NCBI GenBank assembly: GCA_964506935.1
Contig: CAZDOD010000150.1
Coordinates: 1 to 7,292 of the forward strand
Length of the DNA stretch: 7,292 nt
Reading direction: 5' to 3'
Source of the DNA: CAZDOD01 sp964506935
GTDB lineage: Bacteria; Desulfobacterota; Zymogenia; Zymogenales; Zymogenaceae
The notes below the pieces were generated by a model. The model saw only the letters and a program-made list of their open reading frames with translations. It was not told the origin of the DNA and searched no databases. This document shows, piece after piece, positions 1 through 6,351 of the stretch (within the stretch, counting starts at the first letter, position 1; the number at the start of each line of letters is the position of its first letter). Both the position numbers and the translations under genes were made by a program.

Positions 1-10
1 TTATATTCAT

Positions 11-55
11 TGGCTCCCCGGGCAAGACTCGAACTTGCGACATGGTGGTTAACAG
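11..55 (-). pseudogene. 3' half of tRNA-Asn(GTT), candidate attachment-site remnant
   Basis: Read on the minus strand this is a clean tRNA 3' half: anticodon loop CTGTTAA (49-55) with anticodon GTT (Asn), 3' anticodon stem CCACC, variable loop ATGTC, a perfect T stem GCAAG/CTTGC around loop TTCGAGT, 3' acceptor strand CCGGGGA, discriminator G and an encoded CCA (11-13). The 5' half is missing. The bases right of 55 have no acceptor strand TCCCCGG, no D-arm, and a 5' anticodon stem that mismatches at both ends. A tRNA cut at the anticodon loop is what a tyrosine recombinase leaves at the far end of an element integrated in a tRNA gene. In this orientation the element would lie to the right. 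The intact gene and an integrase are not in the window, so the att role is inference. Confidence 0.75.
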
Positions 56-130
56 TCACAAGGGTCGGGTTTTGTAGAGGCGGGAAATCATTACATTTTT
101 TAGTAATATCAAAATGTTAGAGATTTTTGG

Positions 131-170
131 TTTATACCTCTATATACCTCTATATACCGTAATATACCGC
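131..170. repeat. Four tandem imperfect 10-bp repeats (TATATACCTC-like)
   Basis: Four consecutive decamers occur with exact 10-bp phasing: TTTATACCTC, TATATACCTC, TATATACCGT and AATATACCGC. The shared core is TATACC. They begin about 75 bp from the tRNA-Asn fragment. Phased repeats beside a tRNA att-like sequence could be recombinase arm-type binding sites, but they could also be a regulator array or a simple slippage product. Confidence 0.7.
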
Positions 171-250
171 TCTGCGTATTTTTTTGGTCACTATATGGTT
201 CCGAGTATTTTTACGCTAGAATTATCCATGAATTTTCGGCTTTATAACCA

Positions 251-275
251 CTTGATATTATTAAATAATTTCAAG
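251..275. repeat. 25-bp near-perfect palindrome
   Basis: Arms CTTGATATTATT (251-262) and AATAATTTCAAG (264-275) are complementary at 11 of 12 positions around a single central A. An overlapping second pair, CCACTTG (248-254) with CAAGTGG (281-287), also exists. The arms are almost all A/T inside and there is no clean T-run after them, so a protein-binding operator is as likely as a transcript hairpin. Confidence 0.5.
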
Positions 276-490
276 CAGGGCAAGTGGGTAAAATCCACCT
301 TCTCTATTTTTAGATTTAATCGTGATTACAATTCCCTACGTTGCCCCAGAATGCTCCTAAATTCCCTATAATTTTCTGGTTTTTGTAGCATAAAATCATA
401 TGATATAATCGATCCTCGTAGTTACGAAAAAAACTTCAAAATCTGCTAATTTTAAAAAGGGTATCTTGTTAGTAATGATTTGAATACAAA

Positions 491-506
491 GACCAAGAAT
501 TTGGTC
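491..506 (-). terminator. Weak candidate terminator for the operon
   Basis: A perfect 6-bp stem, GACCAA/TTGGTC, encloses a 4-base loop. On the minus strand it is followed by TTTGTATT, a poor U-tract. It lies about 130 nt past the rhodanese stop codons and is the best hairpin I see downstream of the operon. The short stem and broken T-run make it a weak call. Confidence 0.25.
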
Positions 507-637
507 ACACATCCGAAATAGAATCTTCTTTATTTACTCTATATTTTTGCTTTTTACAGTTCTCGGCCTTTGCTTATGATTTTTGAGGACAAGCCCTTTA
601 CACTTAAATACTAATTTATGGCTTCATGTTTAATCTA

Positions 638-1210
638 CTATCCACACCCTCCTGGTTTAAAAGTTGTGCCTCCCCCTCCTGATGGTGGTGGTAGCGGAGG
701 GTTTGAACTTTCTGTAGGGGCCGTAAAGATGCCCTCGTTATTGACACTGCCTTCTCCCGATATCATCCTAGCCCAGGCTTCAATTCCTCCTGTAAGAGCT
801 TTTACCCTTAATCCTCTCTCTATAAAGAACGGTATAAGCTGAAAAGACATTGATCCGTCATTGTCGATCAGTATATATGTAACTTCTTCATTTGCGAAAT
901 ATGCATCGGCATCTTCGGTAAAGAGGATATGATAGTTGACATTGTATGCGCCAGGGAGCGATCCTTTGGAGTATTCCTCGGCACTTCTGAGATCAATCAA
1001 GGTATAGATTGTCTTATCAGTATTGAGCAGATCTTCGAGATTTTCGGGTGTTACTGCATTTTTATCCTCGGGAAGCGATTTTATATAGTCAACCCCACAT
1101 AACATCGGTTCATCTTTCCCAGGGACTTGCGTTACTGCCGAAACAGCGAGGAGACTCGAAAGTACCAGGATCAAAAAGACCGAAAATCTCTTGACAGTCA
1201 TTTTTTCCAT
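638..1210 (-). CDS. Exported rhodanese-fold protein, active-site Cys replaced, C-terminal GGCG tail
   Basis: A 190-aa protein and the last gene of the operon. Residues 1-25 are a signal peptide (basic start, hydrophobic 9-22, cleavage plausible after VSA), so it should act in the periplasm. Residues about 53-150 are a rhodanese domain: LIDLRSAEEY (71-80), GSLPGAYNV (83-91) and LTGGIEAW (139-146). The active-site loop reads IDNDGSMS (115-122), so the sulfur-carrying Cys of a normal C-R-S-G-x-R-S loop is Asp116. Classical sulfurtransferase activity is therefore doubtful. The only cysteines are Cys38 and Cys189. The tail from 169 is Pro- then Gly-rich and ends in GGCG. That recalls the SoxY swinging arm, whose terminal Cys carries sulfur; this comparison is inference. 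Start: AGAGG 8 nt before ATG 1210. Two stop codons (TAG TAG) end it. The gap from the preceding gene is 22 nt. Confidence 0.85.
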   Translation of the reverse strand: MEKMTVKRFSVFLILVLSSLLAVSAVTQVPGKDEPMLCGVDYIKSLPEDKNAVTPENLEDLLNTDKTIYTLIDLRSAEEYSKGSLPGAYNVNYHILFTEDADAYFANEEVTYILIDNDGSMSFQLIPFFIERGLRVKALTGGIEAWARMISGEGSVNNEGIFTAPTESSNPPLPPPSGGGGTTFKPGGCG

Positions 1211-1232
1211 GTTTACATCCTCTGTTAAATGT

Positions 1233-1844
1233 TTATCTTCTGTTATTTATTCTTTTCTCCATAAACTCACCAAACCAGAAGAATCCGAGGGCAAAAAGTA
1301 CGATAGCAAGTATCACAATCCCAGGTTTGATATTTAACAATTCGGGTAGAGTAATAAACCCCAAATTTCCTGAATAAATATACTCGTGGATGTCTGATAC
1401 TATGTATTTATCAAAGATGCCATATCCAACATTGTAGATAATTGCCCCAATGAAAAATCCCACAATTGCCATAATACCGTCTATCTTTCCGGTGGCGACC
1501 GCCACCAAGGATGTGCCTGGTCAGAGACCAGATGTCACCATTCCAAAACCAAAAATGATGCCCCCAATAAGAAACGGCCAGAGAAGAGTAGCCGAAAAAC
1601 TGAGTTTCCCCATGTCCATTATACCCAGAATATCAAGGTAATATATCCCCAGTAAGGTCGTCACAATGGCAGTGAACATAACCTTGGGAACTTTGAAATC
1701 CCTAAGATAAAAGACGGCGGCAATATTTTTTGCGTTTCCGAGGCCCGAGCTCTCTAGTATCGCACCGAAACATATTCCGGTAAAGAAACCGAGAGCCACG
1801 CTCATCCACGGAGTAATGATACCGTATTCAACTAAAGGTCCCAT
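1233..1844 (-). CDS. Selenocysteine-containing YeeE/YedE sulfur transporter, second half (Sec108)
   Basis: Read through an in-frame UGA at 1521-1523, this is one 203-aa membrane protein. Upstream are family signatures such as FYLRDFKVPKVMFTAIVTTLL (reported here as residues 45-65) and the segment LWPFLIGGIIFGFG (88-101). It then reads SGL-UGA-PGTSLVAVATGK, where the family has a conserved Cys in G-x-C-P-G-T-S. Residue 108 is therefore most likely selenocysteine, supported by a SECIS-like hairpin at 1491-1506. About four to five hydrophobic segments are visible (roughly 14-33, 56-74, 87-107, 122-145, 173-193). With the preceding gene it would form a transporter of the thiosulfate/YeeE type in the inner membrane. 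The start is ATG 1844; its GAGGAG lies 10 nt upstream, slightly far. Conventional calling would split this into 107- and 91-aa fragments. Confidence 0.85.
1488..1511 (-). promoter_or_regulatory. Candidate bacterial SECIS element
   Basis: On the mRNA (minus strand) a perfect 6-bp stem GGUGGC/GCCACC closes a GGUC tetraloop (1491-1506). A UU bulge separates it from a further UCC/GGA stem, giving 9 bp. The stem begins 14 nt after the UGA and the loop 20 nt after it. Bacterial SECIS elements are hairpins within the reading frame just after the UGA, with a G at the start of a small apical loop; the E. coli fdhF loop also contains GGUC. A caveat is that the same bases encode the conserved VAVAT residues. 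SelB binding is inferred, not shown. Confidence 0.7.
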
Positions 1845-1860
1845 AATGATCTATCTCCTC

Positions 1861-2373
1861 TTACTTCCATTGGTTTCTTACAAAATAGGCGGCCATGAAT
1901 CCTCCACCGAAGACGGAGAAAAGGAAGATCCAGCTTCCCACCGAAAGAAGTGCAGCACCGCTAAGACCCTGACCGCTTGTGCAGCCCAGGGTCAGTTTGC
2001 TGACCAGGCCTATGAGTATACCTCCAACCAGGGCCATGCTGAGACGCAAGCGCCGGCTCGCGGTGGTACCTTTAATAGTCTCCCACTTTATTCGCCCACC
2101 GATTAGGCCCGAGATATATCCACCGAAGAGTATTCCTATAGCCTCAAATATCAGCCAAGTGGATTTGGAAGGTTCGGGTCCCTCCAGATAAGAATAGTAG
2201 ACACTCCCCTCCCCTGCCGCTTTTGGCGAGATGAAATTTACAACCTCCGCCACAATCCTATAGAAAGCCCCCGATGCACCTATGCCGTTGCCTGCATAGT
2301 AATATGTTAGAAGGAGCGTCAATCCGAGCAAAAAACCCATCAGATAAGGATTCTTATACGCTTTCGCTTTCAT
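1861..2373 (-). CDS. YeeE/YedE-family sulfur transporter, first half
   Basis: A 170-aa integral membrane protein. Signatures are GNGIGASGAFYRI (28-40) near the N terminus and the conserved motif GCTSGQGLSG (130-139), whose Cys131 lies on the sulfur pathway in this family. Hydrophobic segments are at about 10-27, 73-93, 112-127 and 140-164, with a basic loop (GRIKWETIKGTTASRRLR) between the second and third. Full-length YeeE is one chain of roughly 350-400 aa with two similar halves. Here the halves are separate neighbouring genes 16 nt apart, a known arrangement, so the two products probably form one channel. The likely cargo is thiosulfate or another small sulfur anion; selenium species cannot be excluded. 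The AGAGG ribosome binding site overlaps the end of the upstream gene, 12 nt away, suggesting coupled translation. Confidence 0.88.
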   Translation of the reverse strand: MKAKAYKNPYLMGFLLGLTLLLTYYYAGNGIGASGAFYRIVAEVVNFISPKAAGEGSVYYSYLEGPEPSKSTWLIFEAIGILFGGYISGLIGGRIKWETIKGTTASRRLRLSMALVGGILIGLVSKLTLGCTSGQGLSGAALLSVGSWIFLFSVFGGGFMAAYFVRNQWK

Positions 2374-2385
2374 GTCTTTTTACCT

Positions 2386-3390
2386 CTATCTTAAGATATA
2401 GTAACACCAGCAAACCGCCTGCCCTGCATATACGAAGGCAAACCTGAGAAAGATCCCCCCCAGAATCACTAGGACCGGAACAGCGATGGTTGGCTTTATC
2501 ACTTTTCTCACTTCCAGTAGTTCAAGGATGAGAGGGATAATCAGCCCCAGACCTACTACTAGAATCCAGAACATGGGTGTGTAGATTTCACTCCCCACAA
2601 AAGGTCCCAGGGCCCACTGGTGACTCCTGATGCTATAGGCAAGGTTGGCGAATATCAAGAATATGAAAAAAAGTTCTGCCCCGATAAAGATTCGATCAAC
2701 CCTTGCCATCTCATGCTTGGCCTCATCTTTCTTCTCAGCGATAACAGATAGCGCTGCTGCAGAAGATATCCCCGAGATTAAGAATAGGGGTGCCAGAGCC
2801 TGGGAGTTCCAAAGGGGTCTGGCAGCATATGATGATAATAGAATGCCAGTGTAGGCACCTAGGCCGATTCCAAGGCCGATACTCGACCAGGCAAGGAAAC
2901 GAATACTATCCTTTGCCCAAGACAAGACCGGTTTAATATAGTTTCCGGCAGGTTCAAAAAATTTAATCTTGTGCCACAATTTCTCTCCATAAGGCTTTAG
3001 TGGGCCCAGTTCTATTCCCTTTTCTGTTAGAAGTGCCGCAATAAAGAGGATACTTGTAGGGTAGATGAGTACCAGAATCCAAGAGCCCCATGACATGGGG
3101 GAGATAATCTTAAAAGCAGTATAGAAACGCCAGACGTGGACTTTATATTCCAAGTCAAGAAAGAGCATGAACATACCAAGAGAAAGTATAATTGGGGCCA
3201 AAATGGCACCCCCTACTACTGTAAATGGATAATCCTTTCTTTTCCCCTTTAGATAGTGGTATCCTGAGAGTATCATCAGTCCCGCTACTAAACCTCCAAG
3301 GAATAGATATATGGGGATTTCCCACCCCCATATCAATTCACCTGCATGTGGAAGTGGGGCATGAAAAGTGTTCTCTACTTCAATTTCCAT
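2386..3390 (-). CDS. NrfD/PsrC-type membrane subunit of molybdopterin oxidoreductase
   Basis: A 334-aa polytopic protein anchoring the complex and exchanging electrons with menaquinone or another quinone. Eight hydrophobic segments are visible, roughly at 22-44, 56-80, 101-121, 164-188, 197-218, 234-254, 272-294 and 301-325. Family features are WGWEIPIYLFLGG (21-33), the SPMSWGSWIL turn (98-107) and RPLWNSQALAPLFLISG (191-207). There are no haem-ligand patterns of a NarI-type subunit, which fits the haem-free NrfD/PsrC family. GAGGAG lies 8 nt before the ATG at 3390. The gap from the ferredoxin gene is 20 nt. The order catalytic, ferredoxin, membrane matches psrABC/phsABC operons. Confidence 0.9.
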   Translation of the reverse strand: MEIEVENTFHAPLPHAGELIWGWEIPIYLFLGGLVAGLMILSGYHYLKGKRKDYPFTVVGGAILAPIILSLGMFMLFLDLEYKVHVWRFYTAFKIISPMSWGSWILVLIYPTSILFIAALLTEKGIELGPLKPYGEKLWHKIKFFEPAGNYIKPVLSWAKDSIRFLAWSSIGLGIGLGAYTGILLSSYAARPLWNSQALAPLFLISGISSAAALSVIAEKKDEAKHEMARVDRIFIGAELFFIFLIFANLAYSIRSHQWALGPFVGSEIYTPMFWILVVGLGLIIPLILELLEVRKVIKPTIAVPVLVILGGIFLRFAFVYAGQAVCWCYYILR

Positions 3391-3410
3391 CTATTCTACT
3401 CCTCACTTGG

Positions 3411-3950
3411 TTAATACAAGAAATAAAGCTGGGGTTTCGTTCCAGCCTCAGGAATAAGATTTTCCCACCTCCGACTCTTTAGGAGCATGCTGACTTCGCT
3501 TGATGGGTCATTTATATCCCCGAAATGAAGGCATCGAGTAGGGCACACATCCACACAGGCCGGTTTGAGACCCTTAATGGTCCGGTGAATACAGAATGTG
3601 CATTTATCCACATATCCCTCGGGATGGACAAAGCGTGCATTGTATGGACATGCTGCGATGCATGCTTTGCACCCAGTACATTTTCTAGGATCAACTAAGA
3701 CTGTTCCACCATCATCTATATGGCTTGCACCTGTGGGACACACTCCAACACAGGGTGGTCTATTACAATGATGACACCTCTCCGAACGTATAATACGATG
3801 AACATTTGGAAACTCGCCCGTTGTAAGAAATACGAGCCACTCCCGGAAAAATGGTAGAGGGACATTATTTTCGGTCTGACAGGCCATCAGACAGTCCTTA
3901 CATCCCACGCACAGGGTAGTGTCTATGATCATGGCGTATCGCTTTGCCAT
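3411..3950 (-). CDS. PsrB/PhsB-type 4Fe-4S ferredoxin subunit
   Basis: A 179-aa electron-transfer subunit with four cysteine clusters, enough for four 4Fe-4S centres: Cys14/17/20/24, Cys59/62/67/71, Cys91/94/97/101 and Cys117/120/132/136. This pattern is that of the PsrB/PhsB/NrfC/DmsB family. It relays electrons between the membrane quinol subunit and the molybdenum subunit. It has no signal peptide of its own; partners in this family are carried across the membrane with the Tat-bearing catalytic subunit. GAGG lies about 9 nt before the ATG at 3950. Its start is 15 nt past the stop of the catalytic gene. All motifs are intact. Confidence 0.93.
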   Translation of the reverse strand: MAKRYAMIIDTTLCVGCKDCLMACQTENNVPLPFFREWLVFLTTGEFPNVHRIIRSERCHHCNRPPCVGVCPTGASHIDDGGTVLVDPRKCTGCKACIAACPYNARFVHPEGYVDKCTFCIHRTIKGLKPACVDVCPTRCLHFGDINDPSSEVSMLLKSRRWENLIPEAGTKPQLYFLY

Positions 3951-3965
3951 CTTTTATCCTCTTAT

Positions 3966-6209
3966 CTAAACGATTACCTTAACGAAATTTCCTCTCATGC
4001 CGGTGGCGCCCATAATAGGATCAGTATTTATCTCTGTTATCAATTTTGAGTCACTGGCACCACGACCGAAGGCGGTTTTCAGCCTCTTGTCCTCATGGCC
4101 GAAACCGTGAGTAAAGTATATAGTATCTGGTCTTATCCCCCAGGTGACCTTTGCCACAACCATAAAGGGTGATTTGTTTCCTGTCGTATCCATGAGTTTA
4201 TATTTATGGCCATCAAGTACTCCGATGGCACGGGCGGCATCCACATTTATCCAAAACTGGTCACCGTTATCCACAGCAAGGCTTATCCGGTTATTCTGAC
4301 TTCTGGAAAAAGACTGCAGTGGTGAACGTCCGAAGGTGAGATAGAAATATCCGGGGTTAGGCTTTTCAGGCTCACCGATAAAAACGGGCACAGGATACTG
4401 ACCGAAGGAAGATAACATCGATGATGAGAGTTCTATCTTGCCGGATGGAGTGGAAAAACTCAAATCCTTTTTGTCTTCAACAAATACAGGACCCGTATGC
4501 AAGGGGGTGATCCCTGTCTTTTTAAGCTCGGAAAGTGAAAGCCCGGCAGCTTTAAGCCTCGTACCGTTATATTCCTCGATATCGGTCCACCCGAAGTATT
4601 CACCAAGACCCATCCGGTTCCCGAGCTCCCGAGCAATCCACCACCCTGGCCTGGAATCATACAACGGATCTACAACCGGCTGATTTACGGACACAAAGTT
4701 CTGTTTGAAGTTTTTGACGCTTATTTCATCCATTCTCTCAAGATAAGTGCAGTCTGGAAGCACGATGTCGGCATATCCGGTCTGCTCAACGGGAAGGGTA
4801 TCCACTACCAGGAAGAAATCGAGGTTATTTATCGCGTTTATGGTATCCTCTTTTTTCGGGAGACATTCAAGGATATTTGTACCACATACTACAAGGGCCT
4901 TGATTGGATAGGGCTTCTCAGTAAGAACAGATCTTATTATATTCCTCACACTGGGCATTGGACCTATTGGATATTCACCCTTATCACACTGACCAATTTC
5001 TGACTTCGGATAAGGTGGCATTGGATATTGTGGAATATAGGGTTTATCCGAGACGAAAAATCCGCCCTTCCTCCCCCATGCACCCAATAAGGCGTTTAAA
5101 ATGGCGTTTGCCCTGATCCTCTGGACATTATTTCCGTCCCAGGAGGAGAAACGGCCCGGGTGTACTAAGACATTGGGGCTGTTTCTTCCGAGCTCGTACG
5201 CCACCTCACGAATATCTTCTGGCCTGATGCCGCATATCGGCCAGGCCCATTCGGGTGTATAAGCACTTACTGTATCCTTAAGATCTTCTAGGCCCGTGGC
5301 GTAGGTGTTGATATATTTATCGTCATAGAGAACTCTTCCCTCGGGGTGTTCATTAAGAATTACGTTTATCATGGCTAGGAGAAATGCCATATCTGTATTC
5401 GGTCTTATTGGAAGCCATTTCCATGCCTTTCCCGCCGCTATGGAAAACCTTGGGTCAACAACAACAAGCTTAGCTTCCCCCCTATTAGCTCGCTCCAAAA
5501 ACTTTGCGAACTCCCTCACCTGGGTTGTGTGCATGTTCTCTCCGAGGTGGTATCCAAGAAGGACCAAGACCTTTGTGTTCTCAATGTCGGTAGGTTCAGG
5601 ACTTCCCAGTTCCGTACCGTAGGTGAGGTAATATGCCACATCTCGTGCACCCCGGCATAGTGAGAAAGAAGGAAAGGAATAATTTGGTGAGCCGATTGAT
5701 TTGACAAGATGCTCTAAAAAGTAGCCGGGCTTGCCGTGGGTTATTACAGCAATAGACTCCGGACCATATCTATCACGTATTTCAGAAAGCTTTTCTGCCA
5801 CATCTTCCAATGAATCTTCCCATGACGCATCTACAAACTCCTGACCTTTTTTCCCTTTTTTCCTTATGAGGGGTACTTTTAACCTGTCAGGATCATAAAT
5901 CATACCGACACCCGCTGTACCCCTAGGGCAAAGCCTTCCAGCACAGAGAGGGTCGTCGGGATTTCCGGTAAGCTTCCATATTTTATCATCCACTACATGG
6001 GCATGAACACCGCACCCCCAATAACAAATCTGGCAGGACGTTGGAATTATCTTGGCGTCTTTTCCATAACCGAATCTTGGATCAAATTCGGACCCGCCAC
6101 CGAATATCTTCCAGGACATGTTGCAGCTGGTAAGACCCAATCCTAAGGTCAAGCTCGCAGTTCCCATCGAGGAAATTTTTATAAACTCACGGCGAGTGAT
6201 TTTATTCAT
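3966..6209 (-). CDS. PsrA/PhsA-type molybdopterin oxidoreductase, Tat-exported (polysulfide/thiosulfate reductase-like)
   Basis: A 747-aa catalytic subunit of the DMSO-reductase superfamily, first gene of the operon. A twin-arginine signal starts it (TRREFIKIS, residues 5-13), ending at LTSC (Cys29), which also fits a lipobox. A 4Fe-4S centre is ligated by Cys59, Cys62, Cys66 and Cys94. The large molybdopterin domain follows, with Cys185 (SLCRGARD) as probable Mo ligand, and the C-terminal dinucleotide-binding domain is about 618-747. The length matches PsrA and PhsA (near 760 aa) and is shorter than typical TtrA or ArrA. The exact substrate (polysulfide, sulfur, thiosulfate) cannot be read from sequence, but the YeeE and rhodanese neighbours favour a sulfur compound. 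Start: ATG 6209 has AGGAG at 5 nt. An in-frame ATG at 6245 would add 12 residues before the Tat motif without a comparable site. Confidence 0.92.
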   Translation of the reverse strand: MNKITRREFIKISSMGTASLTLGLGLTSCNMSWKIFGGGSEFDPRFGYGKDAKIIPTSCQICYWGCGVHAHVVDDKIWKLTGNPDDPLCAGRLCPRGTAGVGMIYDPDRLKVPLIRKKGKKGQEFVDASWEDSLEDVAEKLSEIRDRYGPESIAVITHGKPGYFLEHLVKSIGSPNYSFPSFSLCRGARDVAYYLTYGTELGSPEPTDIENTKVLVLLGYHLGENMHTTQVREFAKFLERANRGEAKLVVVDPRFSIAAGKAWKWLPIRPNTDMAFLLAMINVILNEHPEGRVLYDDKYINTYATGLEDLKDTVSAYTPEWAWPICGIRPEDIREVAYELGRNSPNVLVHPGRFSSWDGNNVQRIRANAILNALLGAWGRKGGFFVSDKPYIPQYPMPPYPKSEIGQCDKGEYPIGPMPSVRNIIRSVLTEKPYPIKALVVCGTNILECLPKKEDTINAINNLDFFLVVDTLPVEQTGYADIVLPDCTYLERMDEISVKNFKQNFVSVNQPVVDPLYDSRPGWWIARELGNRMGLGEYFGWTDIEEYNGTRLKAAGLSLSELKKTGITPLHTGPVFVEDKKDLSFSTPSGKIELSSSMLSSFGQYPVPVFIGEPEKPNPGYFYLTFGRSPLQSFSRSQNNRISLAVDNGDQFWINVDAARAIGVLDGHKYKLMDTTGNKSPFMVVAKVTWGIRPDTIYFTHGFGHEDKRLKTAFGRGASDSKLITEINTDPIMGATGMRGNFVKVIV

Positions 6210-6214
6210 ATTTT

Positions 6215-6219
6215 CTCCT
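6215..6219 (-). promoter_or_regulatory. Ribosome binding site fixing the start of the catalytic subunit
   Basis: AGGAG lies 5 nt upstream of ATG 6209. It falls inside the possible longer reading frame from 6245 and therefore favours the shorter start, which puts the twin-arginine motif at residues 6-7. Confidence 0.75.
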
Positions 6220-6283
6220 ATTTCTTTCCAGTTTCTCCCTTTCAAACTGCTTACGTTTTTAAGGATATACTAACATCTTCTAT

Positions 6284-6312
6284 AAATTATCATTATGAAT
6301 TCCGAAAATCAA
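6284..6312 (-). promoter_or_regulatory. Candidate sigma-70 promoter of the sulfur operon
   Basis: On the minus strand TTGATT (6312-6307) is followed after 17 bp by TAATTT (6289-6284). The -35 is fair and the -10 is weak (3 of 6). Transcription would start near 6277, giving a leader of about 70 nt. AT-rich sequence makes chance matches common. I saw no convincing sigma-54 site. Confidence 0.3.
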
Positions 6313-6351
6313 TCTTTTTTTCACTACTAAAATACTCATATATTCGCCTCA

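Larger units (their letters stand above)
61..637. other. AT-rich non-coding region between tRNA fragment and operon end
   Basis: No convincing gene in about 577 bases. The only sizeable open frame (114-371, plus) has no ribosome binding site, and its N-terminal part is the translation of the tandem decamers. What it does hold: four tandem 10-bp repeats (131-170), a 25-bp near-palindrome (251-275), a small hairpin (284-298), an extended -10-like plus-strand promoter motif (about 401-409) and a 6-bp hairpin (491-506). It is visibly richer in A/T than the operon, as expected of an intergenic or element-boundary sequence. Confidence 0.6.

Noticed and set aside
56..95. 5' half of the tRNA-Asn making it an intact gene
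   Set aside because: A TCCC at the right distance pairs with only four acceptor bases; there is no D-arm and the anticodon stem mismatches.
114..371. 85-aa plus-strand open frame
   Set aside because: No ribosome binding site; its N-terminal part simply translates the 10-bp repeats and it has no recognisable domain.
618..842. Plus-strand open frame rich in Pro/Gly
   Set aside because: It is antisense to the Pro/Gly-rich tail and rhodanese domain, which have clear homology on the minus strand.
1233..1508. A separate 91-aa gene starting with GTG after the UGA
   Set aside because: It has no good ribosome binding site, and the conserved PGTSL residues lie between the UGA and this start. Read-through as one protein explains all of it.
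1521..1523. UGA as a nonsense mutation, sequencing error or reassigned codon
   Set aside because: It falls exactly on a conserved Cys position with a SECIS-like hairpin behind it and intact coding sequence after it. No other operon gene contains an in-frame UGA, as would be expected if UGA meant Trp or Gly. A single-base error remains possible but is the less economical reading.
1816..2106. Plus-strand open frame opposite the YeeE genes
   Set aside because: Shadow of the two membrane-protein genes; no start signal and no recognisable motif.
6210..6245. Twelve-residue N-terminal extension of the catalytic subunit
   Set aside because: The strong AGGAG site 5 nt before ATG 6209 and the position of the twin-arginine motif favour the downstream start.
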